62,098 bases of DNA from Pseudomonadota bacterium (lineage in GTDB: Bacteria > Pseudomonadota > Alphaproteobacteria > Rhodospirillales > Magnetospirillaceae). The position numbers and the translations under genes were made by a program. The stretch covers positions 1-62,098 of the forward strand of contig JAEXAH010000013.1 in NCBI GenBank assembly GCA_023458315.1, read 5' to 3'. Below are positions 7,024-16,339 of this stretch, in pieces; position 1 is the stretch's first letter; the number at the start of each line of letters is the position of its first letter. Under the pieces are notes generated by a model, which was not told where the DNA came from, did not search any database, and saw only the letters and a list, made by a program, of their open reading frames with translations.

Positions 7024-7938
7024 CTACACCAGCCGCCCGGCCAGGATGGCGGCCAGCAGCAGCCAGCCGAACCAGCGGTTCGACTTGAACTTGGCCAGGC
7101 AATCGGCGGAATCGTCGATGTCGCCGCGCGCCACCTGCCACGCCAGGTGCAGCGCGGCCAGTCCCAGCAGCGGATAGAACGCCCAGCCCAGCCCGGCGCT
7201 CCACCCGGCGGCGGCCACCAGCAGCACCATGCCGCCGTAGAATCCCGCCAGCCAGCGCGGCGTGGCATCGCCCAGGCGCAGGGCGGTGGATTTGACGCCG
7301 ATCAGCGCGTCGTCCTCCTTGTCCTGGTGGGCGTAGATGGTGTCATAGCCCAGCGTCCACAGGATGCCTGCCGCGTACAGCAGCACGGGCGGCAGCGCCA
7401 GCCCGTCCGTCACCGCCGCCCAGCCCATGATCGCGCCCCAGTTGAAGGTCAGGCCCAGCCACGCCTGCGGCCACCAGGTGATGCGCTTCATCAGCGGATA
7501 GGGAAACACCAGCAACAGCGAGGCGATGCCCAGGCCGATGGCGAAATGCGGCAATTGCACCAGGATCACCAGCCCGACCAGCAATTGCAGTCCCAGGAAG
7601 GCCCACGCCTTGCGCAGACTGACCTCGCCCGACGGGATCGGCCGTGCCCGGGTGCGCTCGACCATGGCGTCGAATTTGTGGTCGGCGATGTCGTTGATGG
7701 TGCAACCCGCGCCGCGCATCACCACCGAGCCGACGGCGAACAGCGCCATCAATCCCCAGTCGGGCCAGCCCGACCCGGCCAGGGCGATGCTCCACCAGCA
7801 GGGGAACAGCAACAGCCAGGTGCCGATGGGCCGGTCCAACCGCATCAGCCGCAGATAGGGGCGGGCGGCCGCCGGAACGTGGCGGTCGATCCAATTGCCG
7901 ACGGGAATGTCGCCGATCAGGGTGGGGGACGTGCTCAT
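7024..7938 (-). CDS. ubiA: 4-hydroxybenzoate polyprenyltransferase
   Basis: 304 residues, integral membrane. It transfers the polyprenyl chain to 4-hydroxybenzoate in ubiquinone synthesis. Both Asp-rich, Mg-diphosphate binding motifs are seen: NDIADHKFD after the second membrane helix and YAHQDKEDD in the loop before the sixth. LRLDRPIGTWLLLFPCWW at the N-terminus and YPLMKRITWWPQ in the middle are also conserved. No other ubi gene is adjacent. The methyltransferase gene follows 64 bp downstream on the same strand. Confidence 0.96.
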   Translation of the reverse strand: MSTSPTLIGDIPVGNWIDRHVPAAARPYLRLMRLDRPIGTWLLLFPCWWSIALAGSGWPDWGLMALFAVGSVVMRGAGCTINDIADHKFDAMVERTRARPIPSGEVSLRKAWAFLGLQLLVGLVILVQLPHFAIGLGIASLLLVFPYPLMKRITWWPQAWLGLTFNWGAIMGWAAVTDGLALPPVLLYAAGILWTLGYDTIYAHQDKEDDALIGVKSTALRLGDATPRWLAGFYGGMVLLVAAAGWSAGLGWAFYPLLGLAALHLAWQVARGDIDDSADCLAKFKSNRWFGWLLLAAILAGRLV

Positions 7939-7977
7939 GCCGTACCCTTTAGCGGAAATGGCGGGGTTGTGCCACTA

Positions 7978-8036
7978 CAGCGCCCATTGCGGGCGCGGCC
8001 AAGGGCGCGGATGCGCCCGCCCGGCGAGGGGCTAAA
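7978..8036 (+). repeat. Dispersed palindromic repeat, copy 2
   Basis: A second copy of the approximately 55-bp family, here GCGCCCATTGCGGGCGCGG, then GGGCGC/GCGCCC around GGAT, then CCGGCGAGGGGCTAAA. Stem bases differ from the other copies but both sides change together. It fills the gap between the ubiA start and the EAL gene stop. Confidence 0.7.
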
Positions 8037-8043
8037 GCGATCA

Positions 8044-9744
8044 TCATAAGGCCGTGCGGCAGACCAGCAGGCCGTTCTGCCATTCCATGTTGTCCACCGC
8101 CCAGCCGCGCAGGGCGACGTCGGCGGCGGGGCGCGGCGTCATGGGCTTGCCGAAATGATAGCCCTGGCCGAACCGCACCTTCAGCAGCTTGAGCAGGTTG
8201 GTGGTTTCGGTGTTTTCCACGAATTCGGCGATGGTGCCGACCTTGAGGTCGCGGCACAATTGGGCGATGGCGCGCAGGAACGGCGTGCTTTCGCCGTTGG
8301 CGGAAATCTCGCGGATATAGCTGCCGTCGATCTTGACGTGATCGACCTGAAGGGCGCGCAGATAGTGGAAGGCGGCGGCACCGGCGCCGAAATCGTCCAG
8401 GCACACCGGAAAACCCTGACGGCGCAGCATCTGCAACACGCCATTGACGGCGGGCAGATCCTCGACCTCGGCGGATTCGGTCAGTTCGAACAGCAGGCGG
8501 CCGCGCAGGTCGGTGCAGTCGCGCACGATTTCCAGCAATTGCCGCGCGGTGGCGATGTGCGACAGCGATCGCCCCGACAGGTTGACGGCGAAGCGCAGCG
8601 CCTCGTGCTTGCCCATGGTCGAGCGCATGAATTCGATGGCGCGACGCAGGATGGCGAGGTCGAGGCCGCCGACCATGCCGACGTTTTCGGCGAAGGTCAC
8701 GGTTTCGAACGGCGAATCGCGGCCGGGAAAGCGCACCAGACATTCGAAATGGTGGACGACGCCGGTCCACAGATCGACCACCGGCTGGAACACCAGTTCG
8801 AAGCCGCCGGTATCGATCACCGCCTTGATCTCGCGCATCTGGGCCACCGTCTCGGACAGGCGGGGGCGCAGGTCGCTGGCCAGATCGGCCAGGGTGGTCG
8901 AGCCCGATTGCGAAAAGGCGTTCAGGCTGTAGATCAGGGCGTTGGCCGCCTCTTCCGAGGAAATGCCGGAACCGTCCAGCGCCATGGAGGCGGAATGCAC
9001 CTCCTGGTGCGGCGGCGGCGGCAGAAAGGCGTGCAGCAATTCGCTGATGGTGTTTTCGATGGCCTCGGTGCTGACGCTGGGGGCGTGGATCAGGCCGTAT
9101 TTGTTGTCGCCCAGTTCACCGGCGGCGTCGCCGCCCACCGAACAGGCGCGCAGGCGGTCGCCCAGTTCGGCCATGAATTCGTCGGCGGCCAGGGCGCCCG
9201 CCTCGGCGCGCACCTTTTCCACCTGGGGCACTTCCAGCATGGTCAGCTGATAGGCTTCCTCGGGCTCGACCGCCGAGGATTCCGTCAGCATGCGCCGCGC
9301 CAGATCGGTGAAGCCGCCCTTGTCCAGCAGGCCGGTGATGGGGTCGTGCGCCTCGGCGGGCACGTCCATGGCGGCGGCGTGGCTCAGCGCGATCAGGCGC
9401 GCGTGCTCGCGGTGGGGATGGCGATAGCCGGACAGCGCCACCGGCTTGGGCACGCCGCCTTTTTCCCCCGGCGGGGTATGCAGCAGCAGGTGGCGCACCC
9501 GCTCGCCGCGATCGATGCGGGTCAGGGCGCGGCTGATGCGTTCGCCGTCCTCGGCGATGAACAGGTCGGCCAGCGGCCGCCCGGTCAACAGGCGCGCGGG
9601 CTTGCCCGCCAGCGCCATGGCGGCGCCCACGGCAAAGCCGATGGTGCCGTCCGCCTCGACCTCGACCAGCAGGTCGGCGGCGGCGAAGGCGAACGCCACG
9701 TATAAGTCGCGCGAGCGGTTGATGTCGCCTGCTGCGGTGCCCAA
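8044..9744 (-). CDS. EAL-domain protein with degenerate GGDEF
   Basis: 566 residues, probably cytosolic. The N-terminal 110 residues resemble a PAS-like sensor. A central GGDEF-like domain has lost its signature (GDNKYGL where the active loop should be), so it should not make c-di-GMP. The C-terminal EAL domain (from about residue 315) keeps most catalytic residues: ECLVRF for EAL (Glu334), VNLSG, FELTES, LDDFGAG, VKIDG and AEFVEN. The Ala to Cys change in EAL leaves phosphodiesterase activity possible but unproven. The start is a TTG with a strong AGGGGG ribosome site just upstream. Confidence 0.85.
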   Translation of the reverse strand: MGTAAGDINRSRDLYVAFAFAAADLLVEVEADGTIGFAVGAAMALAGKPARLLTGRPLADLFIAEDGERISRALTRIDRGERVRHLLLHTPPGEKGGVPKPVALSGYRHPHREHARLIALSHAAAMDVPAEAHDPITGLLDKGGFTDLARRMLTESSAVEPEEAYQLTMLEVPQVEKVRAEAGALAADEFMAELGDRLRACSVGGDAAGELGDNKYGLIHAPSVSTEAIENTISELLHAFLPPPPHQEVHSASMALDGSGISSEEAANALIYSLNAFSQSGSTTLADLASDLRPRLSETVAQMREIKAVIDTGGFELVFQPVVDLWTGVVHHFECLVRFPGRDSPFETVTFAENVGMVGGLDLAILRRAIEFMRSTMGKHEALRFAVNLSGRSLSHIATARQLLEIVRDCTDLRGRLLFELTESAEVEDLPAVNGVLQMLRRQGFPVCLDDFGAGAAAFHYLRALQVDHVKIDGSYIREISANGESTPFLRAIAQLCRDLKVGTIAEFVENTETTNLLKLLKVRFGQGYHFGKPMTPRPAADVALRGWAVDNMEWQNGLLVCRTAL

Positions 9745-9847
9745 CGTTCCCCCTGATCCGATCCCTCTTGAACCCCTGGGCCACTATCGCATGTGCGCAT
9801 GATGAACGCCAGTGACGGCAGGTAACGGAAACCGACACGGCGGGTGC

Positions 9848-9876
9848 TTGCAATGGCGGAAACGAATCGTTATAAA
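9848..9876 (+). promoter_or_regulatory. Sigma-70 promoter for rpmI-rplT
   Basis: TTGCAA and TATAAA are separated by 17 bases. Transcription would begin near 9884, about 75 bases before the rpmI ATG. The rest of 9745-9847 shows no further signal. Unlike in many proteobacteria, infC is not upstream; a divergent EAL gene is there instead. Confidence 0.65.
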
Positions 9877-9959
9877 CGCCGCTTCCTCGCGCGGATCGGG
9901 CCTGTGGCATGCCTGACCGCGCCTGTATCGCTAAACTCGCACCGATAAGGAAAGCGAAA

Positions 9960-10166
9960 ATGCCCAAGATGAAGACCAAGAGCGCCGCCAAGAAGCGGTT
10001 CAAGCTCACCGCCTCCGGCAAGGTCAAAGGCAACGTGGCCAACAAGCGCCACTGCCTCTCCGCGAAGCCCCAGGACATGAAGCGCCAGGCCCGCGGCACC
10101 TTCATTCTGTTCAAGGCTGATGGTGAGAAGGTCAAGCAATACTACCTGCCGAACGGAGCTAAGTAA
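9960..10166 (+). CDS. rpmI: Large ribosomal subunit protein bL35
   Basis: 68 residues, very basic, starting MPKMKTKSAAKKRFKLTASG, the universal L35 beginning, and ending in a YYLPNGAK tail. It is a component of the 50S subunit. The ATG at 9960 follows AAGGAAAG. The stop overlaps the rplT start (TAATG), so the two are translationally coupled. Confidence 0.98.
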   Translation: MPKMKTKSAAKKRFKLTASGKVKGNVANKRHCLSAKPQDMKRQARGTFILFKADGEKVKQYYLPNGAK

Positions 10167-10522
10167 TGGCGCGCGTCAAGCGGGGCGTGATTGCGCACGC
10201 CCGTCACAAGAAGATTCTGAAGCTGGCCAAGGGCTTTCGCGGCCGGTCCAATTCGTGCTTCCGCGTTGCGATCGAGAAGGTCGAGAAGGCGCTGCGTTAC
10301 GCCTATCGTGACCGTCGCGCCAAGAAGCGCAATTTCCGCGCCCTGTGGATCCAGCGCATCAACGCCGGCACCCGCCAGTATGGCGTGCCCTATTCCCGTT
10401 TCATGGACGGCCTGAAGAAGGCTGGCATCGTGCTGGACCGCAAGGTCCTGGCGGACATCGCCGCCCGCGAGCCGGAAGCCTTCAAGTCGCTGGTTGAGAA
10501 GGCCCAGGCGGCCCTCCAGTAA
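10166..10522 (+). CDS. rplT: Large ribosomal subunit protein bL20
   Basis: 118 residues. It binds 23S rRNA early in 50S assembly and often represses its own operon. Starts MARVKRGVIAHARHKKILK and continues with GFRGRSNSCFRVAIEKVEKAL, then RRAKKRNFRALWIQRINAGTR, all conserved L20 blocks. It is coupled to rpmI by a one-base overlap. A hairpin with TTTT follows, before pheS. Confidence 0.98.
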   Translation: MARVKRGVIAHARHKKILKLAKGFRGRSNSCFRVAIEKVEKALRYAYRDRRAKKRNFRALWIQRINAGTRQYGVPYSRFMDGLKKAGIVLDRKVLADIAAREPEAFKSLVEKAQAALQ

Positions 10523-10532
10523 GGCTTGTCCG

Positions 10533-10595
10533 CTCCCCGGCGACGGGGAGAGGGAAATTACGCGGAGGGGTCGCCCGTCAAGGGCGGCCCCTTTT
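10533..10595 (+). terminator. Hairpin pair between rplT and pheS
   Basis: CTCCCCG/CGGGGAG (10533-10550) is followed by GGGGTCGCCC/GGGCGGCCCC around GTCAA (10567-10591) and then TTTT. The second is a credible intrinsic terminator or attenuator. It could separate ribosomal-protein and pheST transcription, or modulate read-through. Confidence 0.6.
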
Positions 10596-10617
10596 CGCGT
10601 CCATATGGGGAAAGTCG

Positions 10618-11694
10618 ATGGACGAACTCGATAAGATCCGCGCCGAGGCCCTGGCGCTGGTGGACGGCGCCGCCAGCCTGGAAGCCCTGGAAGCCGCCCG
10701 CGTGGCGACCCTGGGCAAGAAGGGCAGCATTTCCGCCCTGATGGCGTCCTTGGGCAAGATGAGCCCGGACGAACGCAAGGCGGCGGGCGCCGCGCTGAAC
10801 GCCGTCAAGGACCAGGTGGCCGACGCCATCGCCGCGGCCAAGGCGGGACTGGAAGCCAAGGCGCTGGAGGCCAAGCTGGCGCGCGAGCGCGTGGACGTCA
10901 CGTTGCCGGTGCGCCCGGAAACCCAGGGCCGCATTCATCCCATCGCCCAGGTGATGGACGAGATGACCGCCATCTTCGCCCAGATGGGCTTTGAAGTGGC
11001 GGAAGGCCCGGATATCGAGGACGATTTCCATAATTTCACGGCGTTGAACATCCCGGCCGAGCACCCCGCCCGCCAGATGCACGACACCTTCTATTTCGGG
11101 GAAAAGGACGACGGCTCGCGCCATCTGCTGCGCACCCACACCAGCCCGGTGCAGATCCGCACCATGCTGGCCAACAAGCCGCCGATCCGCATCATCGCGC
11201 CGGGCCGCACCTATCGCTGCGATTCGGACATGACCCATACCCCGATGTTCCATCAGATCGAGGGTCTGGTCATCGACAAGACCACCCATATGGGCCACCT
11301 CAAGGGCTGCCTGATGGAATTCGTCACCACCTTCTTCGAGGTGGACGAGGTGCCGGTGCGCTTCCGCCCCAGCTTCTTCCCCTTCACCGAACCCTCGGCG
11401 GAAGTGGATATCGGCTGTTCGCGCGAGGGCGGCGAGCTGAAGATCGGCAAGGGTGCAAGCTGGCTGGAAATCGGCGGCTCGGGCATGGTGCACCCCAACG
11501 TGCTGCGCGCCTGCGGCCTGGACCCCGACGAGTACCAGGGCTTCGCCTTCGGCATGGGCGTCGAGCGCATGGCCATGCTGAAATACGGCATCCCCGATTT
11601 GCGCACCTTCTTCGATTCCGATCTGCGCTGGCTCAAGCATTACGGCTTCGTGCCGCTTGACGTGCCGACCCTGTCCGGAGGGCTGACCCGATGA
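10618..11694 (+). CDS. pheS: Phenylalanine-tRNA ligase alpha subunit
   Basis: 358 residues, a normal length. It is the catalytic subunit of the alpha2-beta2 class II synthetase that charges tRNA-Phe. The N-terminal coiled-coil (about 1-90) is followed by the class II core. Motif 2 is seen in PGRTYRCDSDMTHTPMFHQ with IEGLVIDK, the phenylalanine pocket in RPSFFPFTEPS, and motif 3 in GFAFGMGVERMAMLKYGI. The stop overlaps the pheT ATG by four bases (ATGA). Confidence 0.98.
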   Translation: MDELDKIRAEALALVDGAASLEALEAARVATLGKKGSISALMASLGKMSPDERKAAGAALNAVKDQVADAIAAAKAGLEAKALEAKLARERVDVTLPVRPETQGRIHPIAQVMDEMTAIFAQMGFEVAEGPDIEDDFHNFTALNIPAEHPARQMHDTFYFGEKDDGSRHLLRTHTSPVQIRTMLANKPPIRIIAPGRTYRCDSDMTHTPMFHQIEGLVIDKTTHMGHLKGCLMEFVTTFFEVDEVPVRFRPSFFPFTEPSAEVDIGCSREGGELKIGKGASWLEIGGSGMVHPNVLRACGLDPDEYQGFAFGMGVERMAMLKYGIPDLRTFFDSDLRWLKHYGFVPLDVPTLSGGLTR

Positions 11695-14087
11695 AGTTCA
11701 CTCTCTCGTGGCTCAAGGATCACCTTGAGACCGACGCCTCCCTGGCCGAGATCGAGGCGCGCCTGACCATGCTCGGCCTCGAGGTCGAGGGCGTGGTGGA
11801 CCCGGCCGCGCAACTGGGCGGCTTCATCGTCGCCAAGGTGCTGGAAGCCGAAAAGCATCCCGACGCCGACCGCCTGCGTCTGTGCAAGGTGGACACCGGC
11901 TCGGGCATCATCCAGGTGGTGTGCGGCGCCCCCAACGCCCGCGCCGGTCTGACGGTGATCCTGGCCCAGCCCGGCACCTTCATTCCCGTCACCGGCGATG
12001 TGCTGAAGAAGGGCAAGGTGCGCGGCGTCGAAAGCCAGGGCATGATGTGCTCGTGGCGCGAGCTGTGCATGGGCGAGGATGACGGCGGCATCGCCGAGCT
12101 GGACTCCGCCCTGGTCGCCGGGACGCGGCTGGTGGATGTCATGAGCTTCGATCCGATGATCGAGATCAGCATCACCCCCAACCGCGCCGATTGCCTGGGC
12201 GTGCGCGGCGTCGCCCGCGATCTGGCCGCCTCGGGCCTGGGGTCGCTCAAGCCGCTGAATACCGACCCGGTGCCGGGCGCGTTCAAGAGCCCGATCGGCG
12301 TCAAGCTGGAATTCTCGCCCGAAACCGCGTCGGCCTGCCCGTATTTCGCCGGTCGTCTGATCCGTGGCGTGAAGAATGGCGAATCGCCGCAATGGCTGAA
12401 GGACCGCCTGACCGCCATCGGTCTGCGCCCCATCTCGGCCCTGGTGGACATCACCAATTACGTCACCTACGACCTGGCCCGTCCGCTGCACGTCTTCGAC
12501 GCGGCCAAGGTCAAGGGCGACATCCGCGCCCGTCTGGCCCGTGACGGCGAAACCCTGCTGGCGCTGAACGGCAAGGAATACACCCTGTCGCCCGAGATGA
12601 CGGTCATCGCCGACGAAGCGGCGGCCGAGGCCATCGCCGGCATCATGGGCGGCGAGCATTCCGGCTGCACCGAGGCCACCACCGACGTCTTCCTGGAAGT
12701 GGCCTATTTCGACCCGATCCGCACCGCCACCACCGGCCGCAAGCTGGACATCCTGTCGGACGCCCGTTTTCGCTTCGAACGCGGCGTCGATCCGGCGCTG
12801 ATCGTCCCGGCGGCCGAGATCGCCACCCGCATGATCCTGGATCTGTGCGGCGGCGAGCCGTCCGAACTGGTGGTCGCGGGCCAGGAGCCGGACTGGCGCA
12901 CCTCCATCGTGCTGCGCCCCGAGCGCGTGGCCGAACTGGGCGGCGTCGAGGTGGCCAAGGACAAGCAGGAAGCCATCCTGCGCGGCCTGGGCTGCATCGT
13001 GTCCGAGCACGACAACGGCCTGCTGGTGGTGCCGCCGTCGTGGCGCGGCGATATCGGCGCCGAGCACGATCTGGTGGAAGAGGTCATCCGCATCAACGGC
13101 TACGACCAGCTTCCGGCGGTGCCGCTGCCCCGTCCGTCCATGCCCAAGCCGCTGCTGACCCCCGGCCAGCGCCGGGCGTCGTGGGTGCGCCGTCAACTGG
13201 CGGCGCGCGGGCTGGTGGAAACGGTGACGTGGTCGTTCCTGCCGTCGGCCCAGGCCAAGCTGTTCGGCGGCGGCGCCCCGGAAATGCATCTGGCCAACCC
13301 GATCTCGTCCGATCTGGATTGCATGCGCCCCAGCGTGCTGCCCAATCTGGTGGCGGCGACCGGGCGTAACGCCGATCGCGGCTTCCGCGACGTCGCTCTG
13401 TTCGAGATCGGTCCGCAATTCGACGGCCCCGAGCCCGGCCAGCAGCGCGCCGTCGCCGCCGGTCTGCGCGCGGGGCGCGCCGTGCCGCGCCATTGGTCGG
13501 AAAAGACCCGTGCTGTGGATGTGTTCGACGCCAAGGCCGATCTGCTGGCCGCCATCGTGGCGGCGGGCGGCAACCCGGATTCGTTCCAGGTGACGGCGGG
13601 CGGTCCCGGCTGGTATCACCCCGGCCGCTCCGGCACCTTGAAGCTGGGCAACAAGCCGGTGGCGTATTTCGGCGAATTGCACCCGGCCACCCTGTCCGCC
13701 CTGGACGTCAAGGGGCCGGTGGTGGCGTTCGAGCTGTTCCTCGAGGCGCTGCCGCCGCAGAAGGCCAAGGCCACCAAGGCCAAGCCCGCGCTGAAGCTGT
13801 CGCCGTTCCAGCCGCTGGAACGCGACTTTGCCTTCGTGCTGGATGCCAGCGTGGCCGCCGATGCCGTGACGCGGGCCGCCCGCAACGCCGACAAGGCGCT
13901 GGTGGCCGACGTGGCGGTGTTCGACCTGTACGAAGGCCCCAACGTCGGCGAGGGCAAGAAGTCCATCGCCATCACCGCCACCCTGCAACCCACCGAGAAG
14001 ACCCTCACCGACGAGGAGATCGAGGCGGTGGCCAAGAAGATCGTGGACGCGGTGGTCAAGGCCACCGGCGGCGTCCTGCGGTCGTAA
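11691..14087 (+). CDS. pheT: Phenylalanine-tRNA ligase beta subunit
   Basis: 798 residues, full length. Domain order is typical: an OB-fold tRNA-binding domain (about 40-150, with CGAPNAR), the B3/B4 editing domain that removes mischarged Tyr, the B5 domain, the inactive class II-like core, and the C-terminal ferredoxin-like anticodon-binding domain (about 705-798, starting SPFQPLERDFAF). It is translationally coupled to pheS. A GC-rich perfect palindrome lies 12 bases after the stop. Confidence 0.98.
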   Translation: MKFTLSWLKDHLETDASLAEIEARLTMLGLEVEGVVDPAAQLGGFIVAKVLEAEKHPDADRLRLCKVDTGSGIIQVVCGAPNARAGLTVILAQPGTFIPVTGDVLKKGKVRGVESQGMMCSWRELCMGEDDGGIAELDSALVAGTRLVDVMSFDPMIEISITPNRADCLGVRGVARDLAASGLGSLKPLNTDPVPGAFKSPIGVKLEFSPETASACPYFAGRLIRGVKNGESPQWLKDRLTAIGLRPISALVDITNYVTYDLARPLHVFDAAKVKGDIRARLARDGETLLALNGKEYTLSPEMTVIADEAAAEAIAGIMGGEHSGCTEATTDVFLEVAYFDPIRTATTGRKLDILSDARFRFERGVDPALIVPAAEIATRMILDLCGGEPSELVVAGQEPDWRTSIVLRPERVAELGGVEVAKDKQEAILRGLGCIVSEHDNGLLVVPPSWRGDIGAEHDLVEEVIRINGYDQLPAVPLPRPSMPKPLLTPGQRRASWVRRQLAARGLVETVTWSFLPSAQAKLFGGGAPEMHLANPISSDLDCMRPSVLPNLVAATGRNADRGFRDVALFEIGPQFDGPEPGQQRAVAAGLRAGRAVPRHWSEKTRAVDVFDAKADLLAAIVAAGGNPDSFQVTAGGPGWYHPGRSGTLKLGNKPVAYFGELHPATLSALDVKGPVVAFELFLEALPPQKAKATKAKPALKLSPFQPLERDFAFVLDASVAADAVTRAARNADKALVADVAVFDLYEGPNVGEGKKSIAITATLQPTEKTLTDEEIEAVAKKIVDAVVKATGGVLRS

Positions 14088-14098
14088 GTTCCTGCCCA

Positions 14099-14124
14099 CC
14101 CTCCCCCGGCATGCCGGGGGAGGG
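14099..14124. repeat. Perfect GC palindrome after pheT
   Basis: CCCTCCCCCGGC, AT, then its complement make a 26-bp perfect palindrome. The right half with the following GGCCGGGG also occurs near 46450, so this is a repeated end-of-gene element. It may stabilise or terminate the pheST message. Confidence 0.55.
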
Positions 14125-14148
14125 CCGGGGTGGGGGAGCTGTATTCCC

Positions 14149-14739
14149 ATGTTCGACATCATCCTGGTCCGCCACGGCGAGACCCACTGGAACCGCCAGA
14201 AGCGCATCCAGGGCCATGGCGATTCGCCGCTGACCCTCAAGGGCATCGAACAGGCCAAGGCGTATGGCCGCACCATCAAGGATCTGCTGGGCGACGATCT
14301 GGTCAACTGGCGTCTGGTGTCCAGCCCGCTGCCGCGCTGCCTGCAAACCTCGGCCATCCTGTCGGAAGTGTCCGGGCTGGATTTCGCCAAGGTCGAAACC
14401 GACGGCCGCATCAAGGAAATCTCCACCGGCCATTGGATGGGCCGCCTCAAGGCCGAGATGCCGCCCGAGGATCTGACCGGCAGCGGCCGCAACACCTGGT
14501 TCTTTCGCTGCCCCGGCGGCGAAACCTACGACCATTTCGCCGCCCGCCTGGGATCGTGGCTGGCCGAGCGCGGCAACGGCGAGAAGATGGTGGTGGTCAG
14601 CCACGGCGTTGCCGGGCGGGTGCTGCGCGGGCTGCATCTGGGAACCGATCCGGACGCCGCGCTGGACCAGGGCGAATCCCCCCAGGACGCGCTGTTTCGT
14701 CTCCGCCCCGGCTCTATCGAAAGGATAGGGTGCGTCTGA
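14149..14739 (+). CDS. Histidine phosphatase family protein
   Basis: 196 residues. The phosphohistidine motif is LVRHGETHWNRQ with the catalytic His in RHG. A second His is present in VVVSHGVAGR, and the acid is in the GRIKEISTGHWMG region. This is the phosphoglycerate-mutase-like branch-1 fold and the residues for phosphatase chemistry are complete. The substrate is not evident; relatives act on sugar phosphates, cobalamin intermediates and others. GGAG lies nine bases before the ATG. It follows pheT but is separated by a palindrome. Confidence 0.88.
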   Translation: MFDIILVRHGETHWNRQKRIQGHGDSPLTLKGIEQAKAYGRTIKDLLGDDLVNWRLVSSPLPRCLQTSAILSEVSGLDFAKVETDGRIKEISTGHWMGRLKAEMPPEDLTGSGRNTWFFRCPGGETYDHFAARLGSWLAERGNGEKMVVVSHGVAGRVLRGLHLGTDPDAALDQGESPQDALFRLRPGSIERIGCV

Positions 14740-14835
14740 CCAAAGGATCGGATTAGAATCCTCATAAGCTGACCGCTTATTGCATGCACCGCTTATTGGT
14801 GTGACCATGCGGCGGCCGCATTTTGGGGAATTCCG

Positions 14836-15597
14836 ATGGTTTTGGGACGTTTGGCCGGATTGCTTGTGGCCGTTTGCACCGTGCTCGCCGCGCCTGCCGG
14901 GGCCAGTGGCCCGCGCGAGTTGGTGGTCGGGGTCGAGGAGCTTGATTATTTTCCCGCCTATGCGGTGCAAAAAGGCGAATACGCAGGTGCCGCCCGCGAA
15001 ATCTTCGACGCCTTCGCCCAGGCCAAGGGCTATGTGCTGACCTATCGCCCGCTGCCGGTGAAGCGGCTGTATGCCGAATTGCTGTCGGGCGGGGTCGATT
15101 TCAAATTCCCCGACAATCCCGGCTGGGGCGCCGACCTCAAGCGCGACATCCAGTTCAGCTATTCCCGGCCGGTGATCGCCTATGTGGACGGCGTCATGGT
15201 GCGGCCCGAGAACAAGGGCAAGGGCGTCGACCGCATCCTGACCCTGGGGACGGTGTCGGGCTTCACCCCCTTCGCCTGGCTGGACCGCATCCGCGCCCAG
15301 AAGGTGGTGGTGAAGGAAAATCCGCGCATGGACCTGCTGATCCGCCAGGTGACGGTGGGGCGCATGGATGGCGCCTATGCCTCGGTGGCGGTGGTGCATC
15401 ACAGCCTGGAGCGCGAGTTGAACATGCCCGGCGCCCTGGTCTTCGACCCCGGCCTGCCGCATTCGCGCGATTCCTATCGCCTGTCCACCGTGACCCATGC
15501 GGCGGTGCTGGCGGAATTCGACGACTGGATGGCCGCCAATCAGGCGCAGGTGGATGCCATCAAACAGCGTTACGGCGCGGAAAAGGGCGTGAACTGA
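14836..15597 (+). CDS. Periplasmic binding-protein-like protein (transporter substrate-binding domain)
   Basis: 253 residues with a signal peptide (MVLGRLAGLLVAV to GASG). The mature part (VVGVEELDYFPAYAV, then AGAAREIFDAFAQAKGYVLTYRPLPVKR in two lobes) resembles SBP_bac_3 proteins. As with the similar gene at 949-1674, no permease genes are nearby. Such orphans are common beside signalling genes and may be sensors. The upstream gap (14740-14835) holds two imperfect copies of CCGCTTATTG but no clear promoter. Confidence 0.7.
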   Translation: MVLGRLAGLLVAVCTVLAAPAGASGPRELVVGVEELDYFPAYAVQKGEYAGAAREIFDAFAQAKGYVLTYRPLPVKRLYAELLSGGVDFKFPDNPGWGADLKRDIQFSYSRPVIAYVDGVMVRPENKGKGVDRILTLGTVSGFTPFAWLDRIRAQKVVVKENPRMDLLIRQVTVGRMDGAYASVAVVHHSLERELNMPGALVFDPGLPHSRDSYRLSTVTHAAVLAEFDDWMAANQAQVDAIKQRYGAEKGVN

Positions 15598-15619
15598 TCC
15601 GCCGCGTGAAATGCCCGCC

Positions 15620-15685
15620 ATTCCCGCGCGGGCGGGAATCCATGCATCCGCCTGCTCCGGCCATGGGCACCCGTTTTCGCGGGTG
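15620..15685. terminator. Two hairpins between convergent genes
   Basis: ATTCCCGC/GCGGGAAT (15620-15639) and CACCCG/CGGGTG with a TTTTCG loop (15668-15685) lie between a rightward binding-protein gene and a leftward response regulator. The first resembles a widespread bacterial intergenic repeat. Together they probably end transcription from both sides. Confidence 0.5.
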
Positions 15686-15732
15686 TGACGCCGTAAAGAA
15701 GACGGAAGTGCGGCTGGGTTCCGTGCGGAATG

Positions 15733-16176
15733 TTACCGGGGCAGGGCGACCAGTTGGAACCAATAGGTATCCAGGGTACGGACCACGTCCACCAGACCGT
15801 CGAAGGTCACGGGCTTGCTGACGAAGGAATTGGCGCCCAGGTCGTAGGATCGGGCGATGTCTTCCTCGGCCTTGCTGGTGGTCAGGATGACCACCGGAAT
15901 GCGGCGCAGATCGGCATCGGCCTTGAGATGGGTCAGGGCGGTACGGCCGTCCATGCCCGGCATGTTGAGGTCCAGCAGGATCAGGCCGGGACGGGGCGAG
16001 GTGGCGGGGTCGGCATAGCGGCCGCGCCGGTTCAGGTAATCCAGCAATTCCTGGCCGTCCGAGACGTGGCGGAAGTCGTTCTTGAGGTGGCATTCCTCGA
16101 GCGCCTTCTGCGTCAGTCGGACATCGGCCGGATCGTCGTCGGCCATCAAAATGACGATCGCGCCATTGCTGTTCAT
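15733..16176 (-). CDS. Single-domain response regulator (Rcp1-like)
   Basis: 147 residues comprising one receiver domain. The acidic pocket is MADDDPAD, the phospho-acceptor Asp is in LILLDLNMPGMDG, and the switch residues are in VVILTTSKAEED and the Lys in FVSKPV. The RLTQKALEE and LDYLNRRGRYA features match the Rcp1/CheY-like group that usually partners phytochrome-type or other hybrid kinases. No output domain is present, so it acts through protein contacts. The ATG was chosen at the start of the receiver fold. A partner is not adjacent. Confidence 0.9.
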   Translation of the reverse strand: MNSNGAIVILMADDDPADVRLTQKALEECHLKNDFRHVSDGQELLDYLNRRGRYADPATSPRPGLILLDLNMPGMDGRTALTHLKADADLRRIPVVILTTSKAEEDIARSYDLGANSFVSKPVTFDGLVDVVRTLDTYWFQLVALPR

Positions 16177-16339
16177 CTGCGGACCCTGTGGCTCATCGTT
16201 CAAACCACAGTGGTACGACAGGTGGCCCCCCGAAGTCCATGCACGTTTGGTGGCGTTTCTTTTCGTCATGCAACCATTCGAGGCATCGCTTGGCGACGCG
16301 CCGCTCGCGGCCGACGGGCCAAGGGTGTATAAGCCCGCC